Shown: one piece after another, positions 40,639-47,727 of the stretch
Layout: each line of letters starts with the position of its first letter
Numbering within the stretch: position 1 is the first letter of the stretch
Assembly: GCA_041671525.1 (NCBI GenBank)
Contig: JBAZBJ010000001.1
Location: forward strand, 66,356 to 130,355
Direction of reading: 5' to 3'
Source: UBA11098 sp041671525
Lineage (GTDB): Bacteria > Patescibacteriota > Minisyncoccia > Moranbacterales > UBA2206
DNA length: 64,000 bases
Made by a program: the position numbers and the translations under genes
The notes under the pieces: model-generated
The model's input: the letters and a program-made list of their open reading frames with translations, nothing else
Told to the model about the DNA's origin: nothing
Database searches by the model: none

Positions 40639-41985
40639 ATGTCAGCTCAGAAAAAACAGCTAACGAAATTTGTTTTAATAATAATTTTGGCTCTCACGGT
40701 GGGGCTGATTTCTTATCCGCAGGCGGTCGCGAAAGTGCCGCCGGTTTTTGCGGCGCTCAATAAGCTGAAAATAAATCTGGGTCTGGATCTGCAAGGGGGC
40801 ATTCATTTGGAATATAAAGCGGACGTCAGCCAAATTGAGAGCGCCAAAATTGATCCGGCCATGCAGTCATTGCAGGATGTGATTGAGCGGCGCGTGAATG
40901 CCTTTGGCGTGGCGGAGCCAACAATTTACACAACCAAGTCCGGCACTGACCGGCGGTTGGTCGTGGAATTGGCCGGCGTCAAGGATATTAATCAGGCCAA
41001 GAATCTGATCAAAGAAACACCGTTTTTGGAATTCAAAAAAGAAGGCGAACCGCAGCAAATTACGCAAGACGGACAAACTTTCACTATTCCGGATTACATC
41101 TCTACCGGACTGACCGGAAAAAATTTACAGAGCGCCAGCGTGGAGTTTTCCAGTCAAGGCGTGTCCGAGCCGCAGATTGCCTTGAAATTCGATGAGGACG
41201 GCTCCAAAATGTTTGCCGAACTGACCAAAGCGAACATCGGCAAAACCATCGCGATCTATCTGGACGGCGTGGCGCTAACCACACCGGTGGTCAACACGGA
41301 AATCACCAACGGCTCGGCGGTCATCACGGGCAGTTTCACGGTTGATGAAGCGAATAATTTGGCCAAGCGTCTCAACGCCGGTGCCCTGCCGGTGCCGATT
41401 AGTTTGGTCAGTCAAGAAAGTGTGGATGCCTCCTTGGGCGACATTTCCTTGCAAAAAAGTTTGATGGCCGGTCTCATCGGTTTGGTTTTGGTGATTGCTT
41501 TCATGATCGGCTACTATCGCTTTCTGGGTTTGATTGCTTCCTTGGCACTCTTGATTTATGCCGGCATGATGATTGCAATTTTCAAATTGTCTGCGTTCTC
41601 GCCGTGGCAGATCACGTTGACGCTGCCAGGCATTGCCGGCTTCATTCTGTCGATCGGGATGGCGGTGGATGCTAACATTTTGATTTTTGAACGTACCAAG
41701 GAAGAAGTGCGGCGCGGGCGGAATATCTTGGGAGCCATCGATGAAGGTTTCAAGCGTGCCTGGACTTCGATTCGCGACGGTAATGTGTCATCCATTATCA
41801 CTGCCGTAATTTTGATAGAGATGGGAACCGGTTTTGTAAAAGGCTTTGCGGTGACGTTGGTTTTGGGGGTTTTACTCTCGATGTTTACGGCTGTCGTCAT
41901 CACCCGAAATTTGCTGAAGTTTGTTTTGGGAGAATGGATGGCGGATAAATTGTGGTTGATTGGAGTAAAGAAGAAAGGCGAATAA
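40639..41985 (+). CDS. secD: Protein translocase subunit SecD
   Basis: A 448-residue SecD. N-terminal membrane helix, then the conserved LGLDLQGGIHLEY, the first periplasmic domain with VIERRVNAFGVAEP, and the TGKNLQSASVEF and NTEITNGSAVITG segments, followed by five membrane helices (residues about 275-440) with MAVDANILIFERTKEE. SecD works with SecF to use the proton motive force to pull proteins out of the Sec channel. It is shorter than E. coli SecD (615 aa), as usual outside proteobacteria. secF follows after a repeat-rich gap. Confidence 0.97.
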   Translation: MSAQKKQLTKFVLIIILALTVGLISYPQAVAKVPPVFAALNKLKINLGLDLQGGIHLEYKADVSQIESAKIDPAMQSLQDVIERRVNAFGVAEPTIYTTKSGTDRRLVVELAGVKDINQAKNLIKETPFLEFKKEGEPQQITQDGQTFTIPDYISTGLTGKNLQSASVEFSSQGVSEPQIALKFDEDGSKMFAELTKANIGKTIAIYLDGVALTTPVVNTEITNGSAVITGSFTVDEANNLAKRLNAGALPVPISLVSQESVDASLGDISLQKSLMAGLIGLVLVIAFMIGYYRFLGLIASLALLIYAGMMIAIFKLSAFSPWQITLTLPGIAGFILSIGMAVDANILIFERTKEEVRRGRNILGAIDEGFKRAWTSIRDGNVSSIITAVILIEMGTGFVKGFAVTLVLGVLLSMFTAVVITRNLLKFVLGEWMADKLWLIGVKKKGE

Positions 41986-42103
41986 TTTTCAATAATCAAT
42001 GATCAATTTACAATCAATTCTCAATAATCAATTTTCAAAAATTAAAACATTGGAAATTGAAAATTCAATGAAAATTGAAAATTGTGAATTGAAAATTTAT
42101 TAA
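41986..42103. repeat. A/T-rich inverted repeat cluster between secD and secF
   Basis: Several copies of short CAATTTTCAA/TTGAAAATTG-type units in both orientations fill the gap, enough to form large hairpins in RNA or DNA. Such units are common in intergenic DNA of this genome region. Confidence 0.6.
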
Positions 42104-43003
42104 ATGTACAATATTATCTCGAAAACCAAATACACCTACATTTTTTCTATCGCATTGACGGTCTTGAGTGTGGCGAGCATTTTTGTGTGGGGCTTGAAAT
42201 TCGGGATTGATTTTACGGGCGGCACGAAAATGGAAATCAAATTTGCCGACACCTTGCCGGCAAATTCAGAAATTCAAGACACTTTGGCTGGTCTGGATCT
42301 GAAAAGTCTGACCATCCAAGCGACCAAATCCAACTCGGCCATCATTTCCTATGCTTCTCTAGAAGACAGTGTCAATCAAAATGTCTGGAAAAATATTCAA
42401 GAAAAATATGCAGACTCAAGCCAACTAAGCGTAAATTTCCGCGATGCTTCGGTGTCCACAGAACTCAAGAAGAATTCGCTGTGGGCCTTGTTCTGGGCAA
42501 TTGTCGGGATTATGGCCTATATCGCTTGGGCGTTTCGCAAGGTTTCGCGACCGGTGGAATCATGGAAATATGGCGCTGGGGCGGTCATTGCACTCGTCCA
42601 TGATGTTTTGATCACAGTAGGGGCTTTCGCAATCTTGGGCCATTTTCAGGGGATCGAGGTGGGAGTGCCGTTCATCGCGGCCTTGCTGACCATTCTGGGG
42701 TTTTCTGTGCATGACACGATTGTAGTGTATGACCGCACCCGGGAAAATCTGTTGCGCAGCTCCGCCAAAGAAGAATTTCCGAGTATTGTGAACCGCAGCT
42801 TGAACGAAACCTTGGTGCGCTCGATCAACACTTCGTTGACTGTAATCATTACGCTGGCGGCCATTTTTGTGTACGGCGGGGAATCAATCCGGGATTTTTC
42901 CTTGGCGCTTTTGATCGGGGTCGGTTTCGGAACCTATTCCTCAATCTTTGTGGCTTCGGCACTGCTGGTGACGTTTTATAAATTTCAAATCGCAAGAAAG
43001 TAA
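42104..43003 (+). CDS. secF: Protein translocase subunit SecF
   Basis: A 299-residue SecF. One N-terminal membrane helix followed by FGIDFTGGTKMEI, a short periplasmic domain, and five membrane helices with FSVHDTIVVYDRTREN and SLTVIITLAAIFVYGG. Standard length. It forms the SecDF accessory complex with the product of the preceding gene. Confidence 0.97.
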   Translation: MYNIISKTKYTYIFSIALTVLSVASIFVWGLKFGIDFTGGTKMEIKFADTLPANSEIQDTLAGLDLKSLTIQATKSNSAIISYASLEDSVNQNVWKNIQEKYADSSQLSVNFRDASVSTELKKNSLWALFWAIVGIMAYIAWAFRKVSRPVESWKYGAGAVIALVHDVLITVGAFAILGHFQGIEVGVPFIAALLTILGFSVHDTIVVYDRTRENLLRSSAKEEFPSIVNRSLNETLVRSINTSLTVIITLAAIFVYGGESIRDFSLALLIGVGFGTYSSIFVASALLVTFYKFQIARK

Positions 43004-43017
43004 AAATTAATTTTTCT

Positions 43018-43093
43018 TGTCATTCCGAGCTTGTCGAGGAATCTAATTAGATCCTTCGACTCCGTCCGAGGCGGACTGCGCTCAGGATGACAA
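43018..43093. repeat. Palindromic dispersed repeat (TGTCATTCCGAGC... type)
   Basis: Starts TTGTCATTCCGAGC and ends CTCAGGATGACAA, so its ends are inverted repeats around a partly palindromic centre. A second member of the same type lies at 47639-47722. Such elements occur in many bacterial genomes as REP- or MITE-like repeats. Confidence 0.65.
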
Positions 43094-43103
43094 TTTCATT
43101 GTC

Positions 43104-43391
43104 ATGTGGAATCCATTCAAAAAAAATAGCGGCAATGCAAATAGCACGACTAATCCAGTCAGCGCGAATGATAAAGATGAAAAAGAAGACACCCAGAAGA
43201 TGGGCATGCTGCAGCGCTTGGCGATGAAAAAAATGATGAGCATGAGTCCGCAGGAACGCGAAAAGCTGGCGCAAGAAATGTTCAAGCCGGAAAACAAAGA
43301 TAAATTGTTGTCGGCCATGGAAATGATGAAAAAAACCGGCCAAATCACCGACGCGCAGATCGCGGAGGCGAAGAAAAAAATGGGGTTGTAG
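43104..43391 (+). CDS. Small hypothetical protein
   Basis: A 95-residue charged protein. After a disordered Asn/Lys/Asp-rich N-terminus (40 residues) come two helices (LQRLAMKKMMSMSPQEREKLAQEMF and LLSAMEMMKKTGQIT, in parts) that are methionine-rich. No known family. Shares a terminator with the convergent GGDEF gene. Confidence 0.6.
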   Translation: MWNPFKKNSGNANSTTNPVSANDKDEKEDTQKMGMLQRLAMKKMMSMSPQEREKLAQEMFKPENKDKLLSAMEMMKKTGQITDAQIAEAKKKMGL

Positions 43392-43407
43392 AATTTTTGG
43401 AAATTAA

Positions 43408-43442
43408 AAAAGCTGATGAGTCGAATGATCCCATCAGCTTTT
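43408..43442. terminator. Bidirectional terminator
   Basis: AAAAGCTGATG (43408-43418) and CATCAGCTTTT (43432-43442). It overlaps the stop of the GGDEF gene on the minus strand and follows the small gene on the plus strand. Confidence 0.75.
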
Positions 43443-44048
43443 CTGTTTTTTGTCGCCCCGCCTCCTTTTTTTGTTAGTCAGCAGTATTTTGTCAGCCTCA
43501 TCCAGCATTGCTGCAAAGCTGGTTTTATTTGCTCGACGGACTATGCCTCCAGAGGTTGCGGAAATATAAATATTTTTCTCAGACACACCCTCCTTCCATG
43601 TCATCCGCATTTTTGTCATCCTGGCTGCCAAGGAAGTCCTGGTAGCTTCAAATTCCCTGCGAGACGGGCATGGCATGGCGACTATAAATTCGTCGCCAGA
43701 CTTTCGAACTAAAAGCGTGCTGCCTCCAAAAAGAACAATGAGCTCATTGGCTAGCCTTTTGAGAGCCGCATCTCCGACGGCGTGAGAAAAGCGATCATTT
43801 ATCGACTTGAGATAATCCAAATCGATAAAAAATATGCTAAAAAACTTTCCACTTTTTGCACATTTGTCAAATATTCTCGCCCCATCAATATAGAGATGAC
43901 GAGAGTTACCAAGACCGGTTAAGTGATCAGTTAGCACCTCTCTTTCTGCATCCTCTAATCTCCTACGTAGGTTACTGTTCTCCTCAGCCATTTGCAAAAG
44001 AGCTTCTGCAAATAAAGCTGCCTGTTCCTGTAGACCCTTCTTATTCAC
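43434..44048 (-). CDS. GGDEF-domain protein (probable diguanylate cyclase)
   Basis: A 204-residue cytoplasmic protein starting with GTG, eight bases after AGGAGG. Residues 1-38 are a coiled coil (EALLQMAEENSNLRRRLEDAERE), the rest a GGDEF domain: DHLTGLGNSR, FFIDLDYLKSINDRFSH and the active-site loop SGDEF in place of GGDEF. SGDEF loops are known in some active enzymes, so synthesis of cyclic di-GMP is possible. Length is minimal, without sensor domain. It has an independent perfect promoter. c-di-GMP signalling is uncommon in small CPR genomes, so this may be a recent arrival. Confidence 0.85.
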   Translation of the reverse strand: MNKKGLQEQAALFAEALLQMAEENSNLRRRLEDAEREVLTDHLTGLGNSRHLYIDGARIFDKCAKSGKFFSIFFIDLDYLKSINDRFSHAVGDAALKRLANELIVLFGGSTLLVRKSGDEFIVAMPCPSRREFEATRTSLAARMTKMRMTWKEGVSEKNIYISATSGGIVRRANKTSFAAMLDEADKILLTNKKRRRGDKKQKS

Positions 44049-44100
44049 GAAAGCCTCCTTTTTTTAAATGAACTTCTAACTATGAAATAGCTAGTTTGCC

Positions 44101-44129
44101 ATTATACACCCAAACATAAAATTTGTCAA
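44101..44129 (-). promoter_or_regulatory. Consensus sigma70 promoter of the GGDEF gene
   Basis: On the minus strand: TTGACA (44129-44124), exactly 17 bases, TATAAT (44106-44101), both perfect matches to the consensus. About 50 bases before the GTG start, with a strong AGGAGG site downstream. Confidence 0.85.
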
Positions 44130-44157
44130 ATGTAATTTTTAGTGGTAGGCTTTTATT

Positions 44158-45396
44158 ATGGATAAAGAACTCGAACAAAAAATTGACGAACTTTTGACCC
44201 GCGGGGTGGAAAATATATATCCTTCAAAAGATGAATTGAAGCAGGTTTTGCTGTCTGGTAAAAAGATAAAGCTATATTGCGGTTATGACCCGACAGCCGA
44301 ATCACTGCATATTGGGAATGCAATTTCAATAAATAAGCTCGGCCAGTTTCAGAAGCTTGGACATGAAGTAATTTTTTTAGTGGGTGATTTTACAGGAATG
44401 ATTGGAGATCCAACGGATAAGAGTGCGGCTCGGAAAAAATTAACCCGAGAAGAAACCTCAAAAAACAGCGAAAATTACAAAAAACAAGCCACTGGTTATT
44501 TGAATTTCGATGGAGAAAATCCAGTTGTCATAAGACATAACAGTGAATGGAGTGATAAACTAACATTCAGTAATTTGATAGAATTGTCTTCTAATTTCAC
44601 AGTTCAGCAGATGCTGCATAGAGATATGTTTGAAAAAAGGCTTAAGGAAGAAAAGCCGATCTATCTGCACGAATTTTTATATCCACTAGCACAAGGCTAT
44701 GACAGTGTGGCGATGGACGTTGATTTGGAAATCGGTGGCAATGATCAAACTTTCAATATGCTTGCTGGAAGAGATTTGATGAAGTCGATCAAGGGTAAAG
44801 AAAAATTTGTACTGACAATGAAGCTTTTGGCAGATGAGGCTGGCAAAAAAATGGGCAAGACGGAAGGCAATGTTGTCAATCTGGATGAAACCCCGGAAAA
44901 TATGTTCGGGCAAGTCATGGCTTGGTCGGATGGTTTGATTGCGCCAGGATTTGAGCTGTGTACAAATTTGCCCATGGAGGAAGTGACCGAAATAAAAGAA
45001 AAATTGAAGGACGCAAAAAATAATCCACGTGATTTTAAATTAAAGCTGGCATTTGAAATAACAAAAATTAATCACGGCGAAGAAGCATCGGAAAAAGCCA
45101 AAGAATATTTTGTAAACACTTTTTCGAAAAAAGAAATCCCGACGGATGTTGTTGAACATATTGTCGAATGGTGTGAACCGCTGAATTCGTGGCAAAATAT
45201 TACGGATTTCATGGTTTCTGCTAAATTAGCAACAAGCAAAAGTGATGCACGTAGAAAAATTCAGCAAGGTGGTGTCGGAATATTTATTGATGGTAAAAAA
45301 GAACCTGTAGGTGAAAGAATTCTAGATCCGGCGATAGATAATGGAAAAGTTTTACAGGTCGGAAAAATCCGTTTTGTCAGGATTAAATTTGAATAA
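44158..45396 (+). CDS. tyrS: Tyrosyl-tRNA synthetase
   Basis: A 412-residue class I synthetase. CGYDPTAESLHIGNAI carries the HIGH-type motif (HIGN) and KMGKTEGNVV the KMSKS-type motif. YPLAQGYDSVAMDVDLEIGGNDQ is the tyrosine-binding region. The C-terminal S4-like domain (residues about 345-412) binds tRNA. Complete. It charges tRNA-Tyr. Three tiny genes follow without a clear terminator. Confidence 0.97.
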   Translation: MDKELEQKIDELLTRGVENIYPSKDELKQVLLSGKKIKLYCGYDPTAESLHIGNAISINKLGQFQKLGHEVIFLVGDFTGMIGDPTDKSAARKKLTREETSKNSENYKKQATGYLNFDGENPVVIRHNSEWSDKLTFSNLIELSSNFTVQQMLHRDMFEKRLKEEKPIYLHEFLYPLAQGYDSVAMDVDLEIGGNDQTFNMLAGRDLMKSIKGKEKFVLTMKLLADEAGKKMGKTEGNVVNLDETPENMFGQVMAWSDGLIAPGFELCTNLPMEEVTEIKEKLKDAKNNPRDFKLKLAFEITKINHGEEASEKAKEYFVNTFSKKEIPTDVVEHIVEWCEPLNSWQNITDFMVSAKLATSKSDARRKIQQGGVGIFIDGKKEPVGERILDPAIDNGKVLQVGKIRFVRIKFE

Positions 45397-45413
45397 AAAA
45401 GGGAGGGATTCGT

Positions 45414-45569
45414 ATGTTGTTTAACAACACATTCAAAAATTCGGTCGTTTTGTTGTGGTACAAAGTGAGGACGTCAGGATGGGGAATGTCGATCAAGGCA
45501 TTCTTTCGTCGAACCTGCTTCGATGTTCGGCTGTATTTCACCGTCACAGATGACATTTACAGAAAATAG
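45414..45569 (+). CDS. Tiny hypothetical protein 1 with strong ribosome binding site
   Basis: 51 residues from ATG 45414, preceded by GGGAGGG at good spacing. Aromatic and basic (VVLLWYKVRTSGWGMSIKAFF), ending in VTDDIYRK. It may bind the membrane through its N-terminal half. First of three consecutive tiny genes with GGAGG-type sites. Not recognised. Confidence 0.45.
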   Translation: MLFNNTFKNSVVLLWYKVRTSGWGMSIKAFFRRTCFDVRLYFTVTDDIYRK

Positions 45570-45581
45570 AAAGGGGGATCC

Positions 45582-45746
45582 ATGGAGAAGGAATTTATTT
45601 TGATCGGCATTACGCTTCTTGTGATGGCCAGTTCGTGGGACGCACTTCCACATCTTCTCGGGTGGGGGGATGAAATTGTAAAAGCGAGGATTCCGAAATG
45701 GACACATGGGGAGATGTATGCTGGTGAAGATCAATACGAATTATAA
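45582..45746 (+). CDS. Tiny hypothetical membrane-associated protein 2
   Basis: 54 residues from ATG 45582, preceded by AGGGGG. One hydrophobic N-terminal stretch (residues 4-17) then WDALPHLLGWGDEIVKARIPKW and an acidic end. Twelve bases after the previous gene. Function unknown. Confidence 0.45.
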   Translation: MEKEFILIGITLLVMASSWDALPHLLGWGDEIVKARIPKWTHGEMYAGEDQYEL

Positions 45747-45760
45747 AACGGAGGATGATC

Positions 45761-45931
45761 ATGAAAAGATTCATTCAGTGCGTGAAGGGTGTGGTGAAGA
45801 TTATCAATGATTATATTGATAACGCCTACGTTGAGTACACAAAGCTTAAGAGCCAGCAGTTGAGAGAGCTCGCAGATGCAAGCAAGAATGGAGACTATGT
45901 GGAGGCAGAGAGGATTGTTGAAAAAATATAA
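45761..45931 (+). CDS. Tiny hypothetical protein 3
   Basis: 56 residues from ATG 45761, eight bases after GGAGG. Amphipathic helix throughout (FIQCVKGVVKIINDYID; LKSQQLRELADASKNGDY). Ends in VEKI. Followed by a terminator that closes this small cluster. Confidence 0.5.
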   Translation: MKRFIQCVKGVVKIINDYIDNAYVEYTKLKSQQLRELADASKNGDYVEAERIVEKI

Positions 45932-45962
45932 ATACAAAGTGAAGGAAGAAAAAAATTAAGAT

Positions 45963-45995
45963 GGCAGCGTGGAAATCCCGTTGCCTCTTATTTTT
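45963..45995 (+). terminator. Terminator of the tiny-gene cluster
   Basis: GGCAGCG (45963-45969) pairs with CGTTGCC (45979-45985), with one G-U, followed by TCTTATTTTT. Confidence 0.65.
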
Positions 45996-46020
45996 GACCT
46001 TTTTTTGGCTTTGTTATAGA
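45994..46020 (+). promoter_or_regulatory. Promoter of the tRNA-binding protein / PheS unit
   Basis: TTGACC (45994-45999), 15-base spacer, TATAGA (46015-46020). The start site would fall within a few bases of ATG 46029, so the message may be nearly leaderless. Confidence 0.5.
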
Positions 46021-46028
46021 ATAGTTAC

Positions 46029-46457
46029 ATGTTAAATTGGTTAAAAAAATTGTTCGCCACCGAAAAAACCGACCATAAAGAGGCTGAAAAGCTGGTAAGT
46101 GTTTTTGAAAATGTGGTGGTGGGAAAAATCCTGGAAATTGAAAAACATCCCAACGCCGACAGGTTGCAAATTGTCATCGTAGAGACGCATAGCAATGCGT
46201 CTGTACAAAAATTGCAAATCGTTTGTGGCGCCAATAACATTAAAATCGGCGACAAAGTTCCGGTGGCGCTTGTTGGGGCGAAGCTGCCAGGCGGAATGGA
46301 AATCAAGGAAGCGGAAATTCGCGGGGTAAAATCCTTCGGGATGCTTTGTGCGGCCGATGAGCTTGGATTAGGAACGGATCATGGTGGGATTATGATTCTG
46401 GATGAAAAGGCTCAAATTGGAATGGAATTTGCAAAATATATTAATCTGAATAAATAA
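46029..46457 (+). CDS. Stand-alone tRNA-binding domain protein (PheT B1/EMAP-like)
   Basis: A 142-residue OB-fold protein. VFENVVVGKILEIEKHPNADRLQIV, written in parts, with VCGANNIKIGDKVPVALVGAKLPGG, GVKSFGMLCAADELGL and GGIMIL, is the classic tRNA-binding domain as at the N-terminus of bacterial PheT. Here it is a separate small protein with a 30-residue helical N-terminus. It lies directly before a single-chain PheS-like synthetase (22 bases), so it probably assists aminoacylation of tRNA-Phe. No full-length PheT is present in this window. Confidence 0.85.
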   Translation: MLNWLKKLFATEKTDHKEAEKLVSVFENVVVGKILEIEKHPNADRLQIVIVETHSNASVQKLQIVCGANNIKIGDKVPVALVGAKLPGGMEIKEAEIRGVKSFGMLCAADELGLGTDHGGIMILDEKAQIGMEFAKYINLNK

Positions 46458-46478
46458 CTCATCAGAGTGAATAAAAAT

Positions 46479-47621
46479 ATGCGAAAGATTGTTATCGAAG
46501 ACCCAAAAGAAAAAATCTTAATTGAAGAATTAAATAAAAGAAGCGACATTAAAGCCGAGCGCATAAAAAGACTCTTGGCTTTGCCTGATCTTAACAAGAA
46601 AGAAAATTCTCCCATAAAGATTTTAGTTGATCGCATCCTGGAACTTCCAAGATTTGAGGATTTTGATTTGATCGAAATACCAAAAATCGTGACAATGAAA
46701 GATGAATTTGACACATTAAATTCTCCGGTCAACCATCCTACCCGAAAAGAAACCGACACATTTTTTATTGATGAAACCAATCACCTGAGAACACAAATGA
46801 CAGTGATGTGGCCGTTTTATTTCAGGGAAAAAGGAATTTTACAGAAATTGGAAGCGGAAGGGCAGGTTATAGCGTTGGCTCCGGGATTAGTTTACAGAAA
46901 AGATGAAATCGATCGGAGTCATTTTCCAGCATTTCACCAAATTGACGGGCTGTTAATCTGCAAAAAAAACAAAAAAATAATTACGCTGGATGATTTGAAA
47001 GAAGTGGAGGTTGAAATGACGAAAAGTATCTTCGGTGAAGATGTGGAATACAGATTTTTGGTTGATTCTTTTCCATTTACAGATCCATCAGTGCAAATTG
47101 AAATTAAATTCAACGGCGATTGGTTGGAGGTTCTAGGAAGCGGTTTGGTGCATACGCAAGTTTTAAAAAATTTAGGACTAGACCCGGAAATTTATAATGG
47201 TTGGGCTTTTGGAATTGGAATTGAAAGATTGGCGATGGTAAAATTTGAAATACCCGACATTAGGGTTTTTTGGTCGAATGATGAAAGAATTACAAGTCAA
47301 TTTAAAGATATCAACAGTAAATTCAAAGAGGTCAGCAAATTTCCAGCAACCACCAGGGATATCTCATTTATCATCGACAAAGATGTGAGTCTAAATAACT
47401 ATTATGAAATTGTTCGAGATTATGCGAACAACTTGATCGAGGAAGTAAAACTTTTGGATGAATATGAAAATGAGGAAAAGTTTGGTAAGGATAAAAAGAG
47501 CTACACCTTTCGCATCGTGTATCGTTCATCGGAGCGAACTCTGACTAACGAAGAAATTAACAAGATCCAAACCGAAATCCGCACAAAAACCGAGAAGGAG
47601 CTGGGTGCATTGCTTCGATAA
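46479..47621 (+). CDS. pheS: Single-chain phenylalanyl-tRNA synthetase (PheS core fused to FDX-ACB)
   Basis: A 380-residue protein from ATG 46479; GTG 46467 is an alternative. Residues 80-280 are a class II synthetase core with motif 2 at YRKDEIDRSHFPAFHQIDG and motif 3 GWAFGIGIERLAMVKFEIPDIR (parts). Residues about 285-380 form an FDX-ACB anticodon-binding domain (KFPATTRDISFII...EERTLTNEEIN). In most bacteria FDX-ACB sits at the end of PheT and PheS is only the catalytic subunit; this fusion is the layout of monomeric mitochondrial PheRS. It probably works without a beta subunit, perhaps aided by the tRNA-binding protein just upstream. Confidence 0.88.
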   Translation: MRKIVIEDPKEKILIEELNKRSDIKAERIKRLLALPDLNKKENSPIKILVDRILELPRFEDFDLIEIPKIVTMKDEFDTLNSPVNHPTRKETDTFFIDETNHLRTQMTVMWPFYFREKGILQKLEAEGQVIALAPGLVYRKDEIDRSHFPAFHQIDGLLICKKNKKIITLDDLKEVEVEMTKSIFGEDVEYRFLVDSFPFTDPSVQIEIKFNGDWLEVLGSGLVHTQVLKNLGLDPEIYNGWAFGIGIERLAMVKFEIPDIRVFWSNDERITSQFKDINSKFKEVSKFPATTRDISFIIDKDVSLNNYYEIVRDYANNLIEEVKLLDEYENEEKFGKDKKSYTFRIVYRSSERTLTNEEINKIQTEIRTKTEKELGALLR

Positions 47622-47638
47622 ATAAAAAGTGGAGGGCT

Positions 47639-47722
47639 TGTCATCCTGAACTTGATTCAGGATCTAATACGAACTCTAAGTTTTCACAAAACATTAGATT
47701 CCGGATCAAGTCCGGAATGACA
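47639..47722. repeat. Palindromic dispersed repeat
   Basis: TTGTCATCCTGAACTTGATTCAGG at the left (in parts) and CCGGATCAAGTCCGGAATGACA at the right (in parts) form inverted ends, each arm also palindromic. Same type as 43018-43093. Lies between pheS and valS; ATG of valS is five bases on. Confidence 0.65.
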
Positions 47723-47727
47723 GAAAT

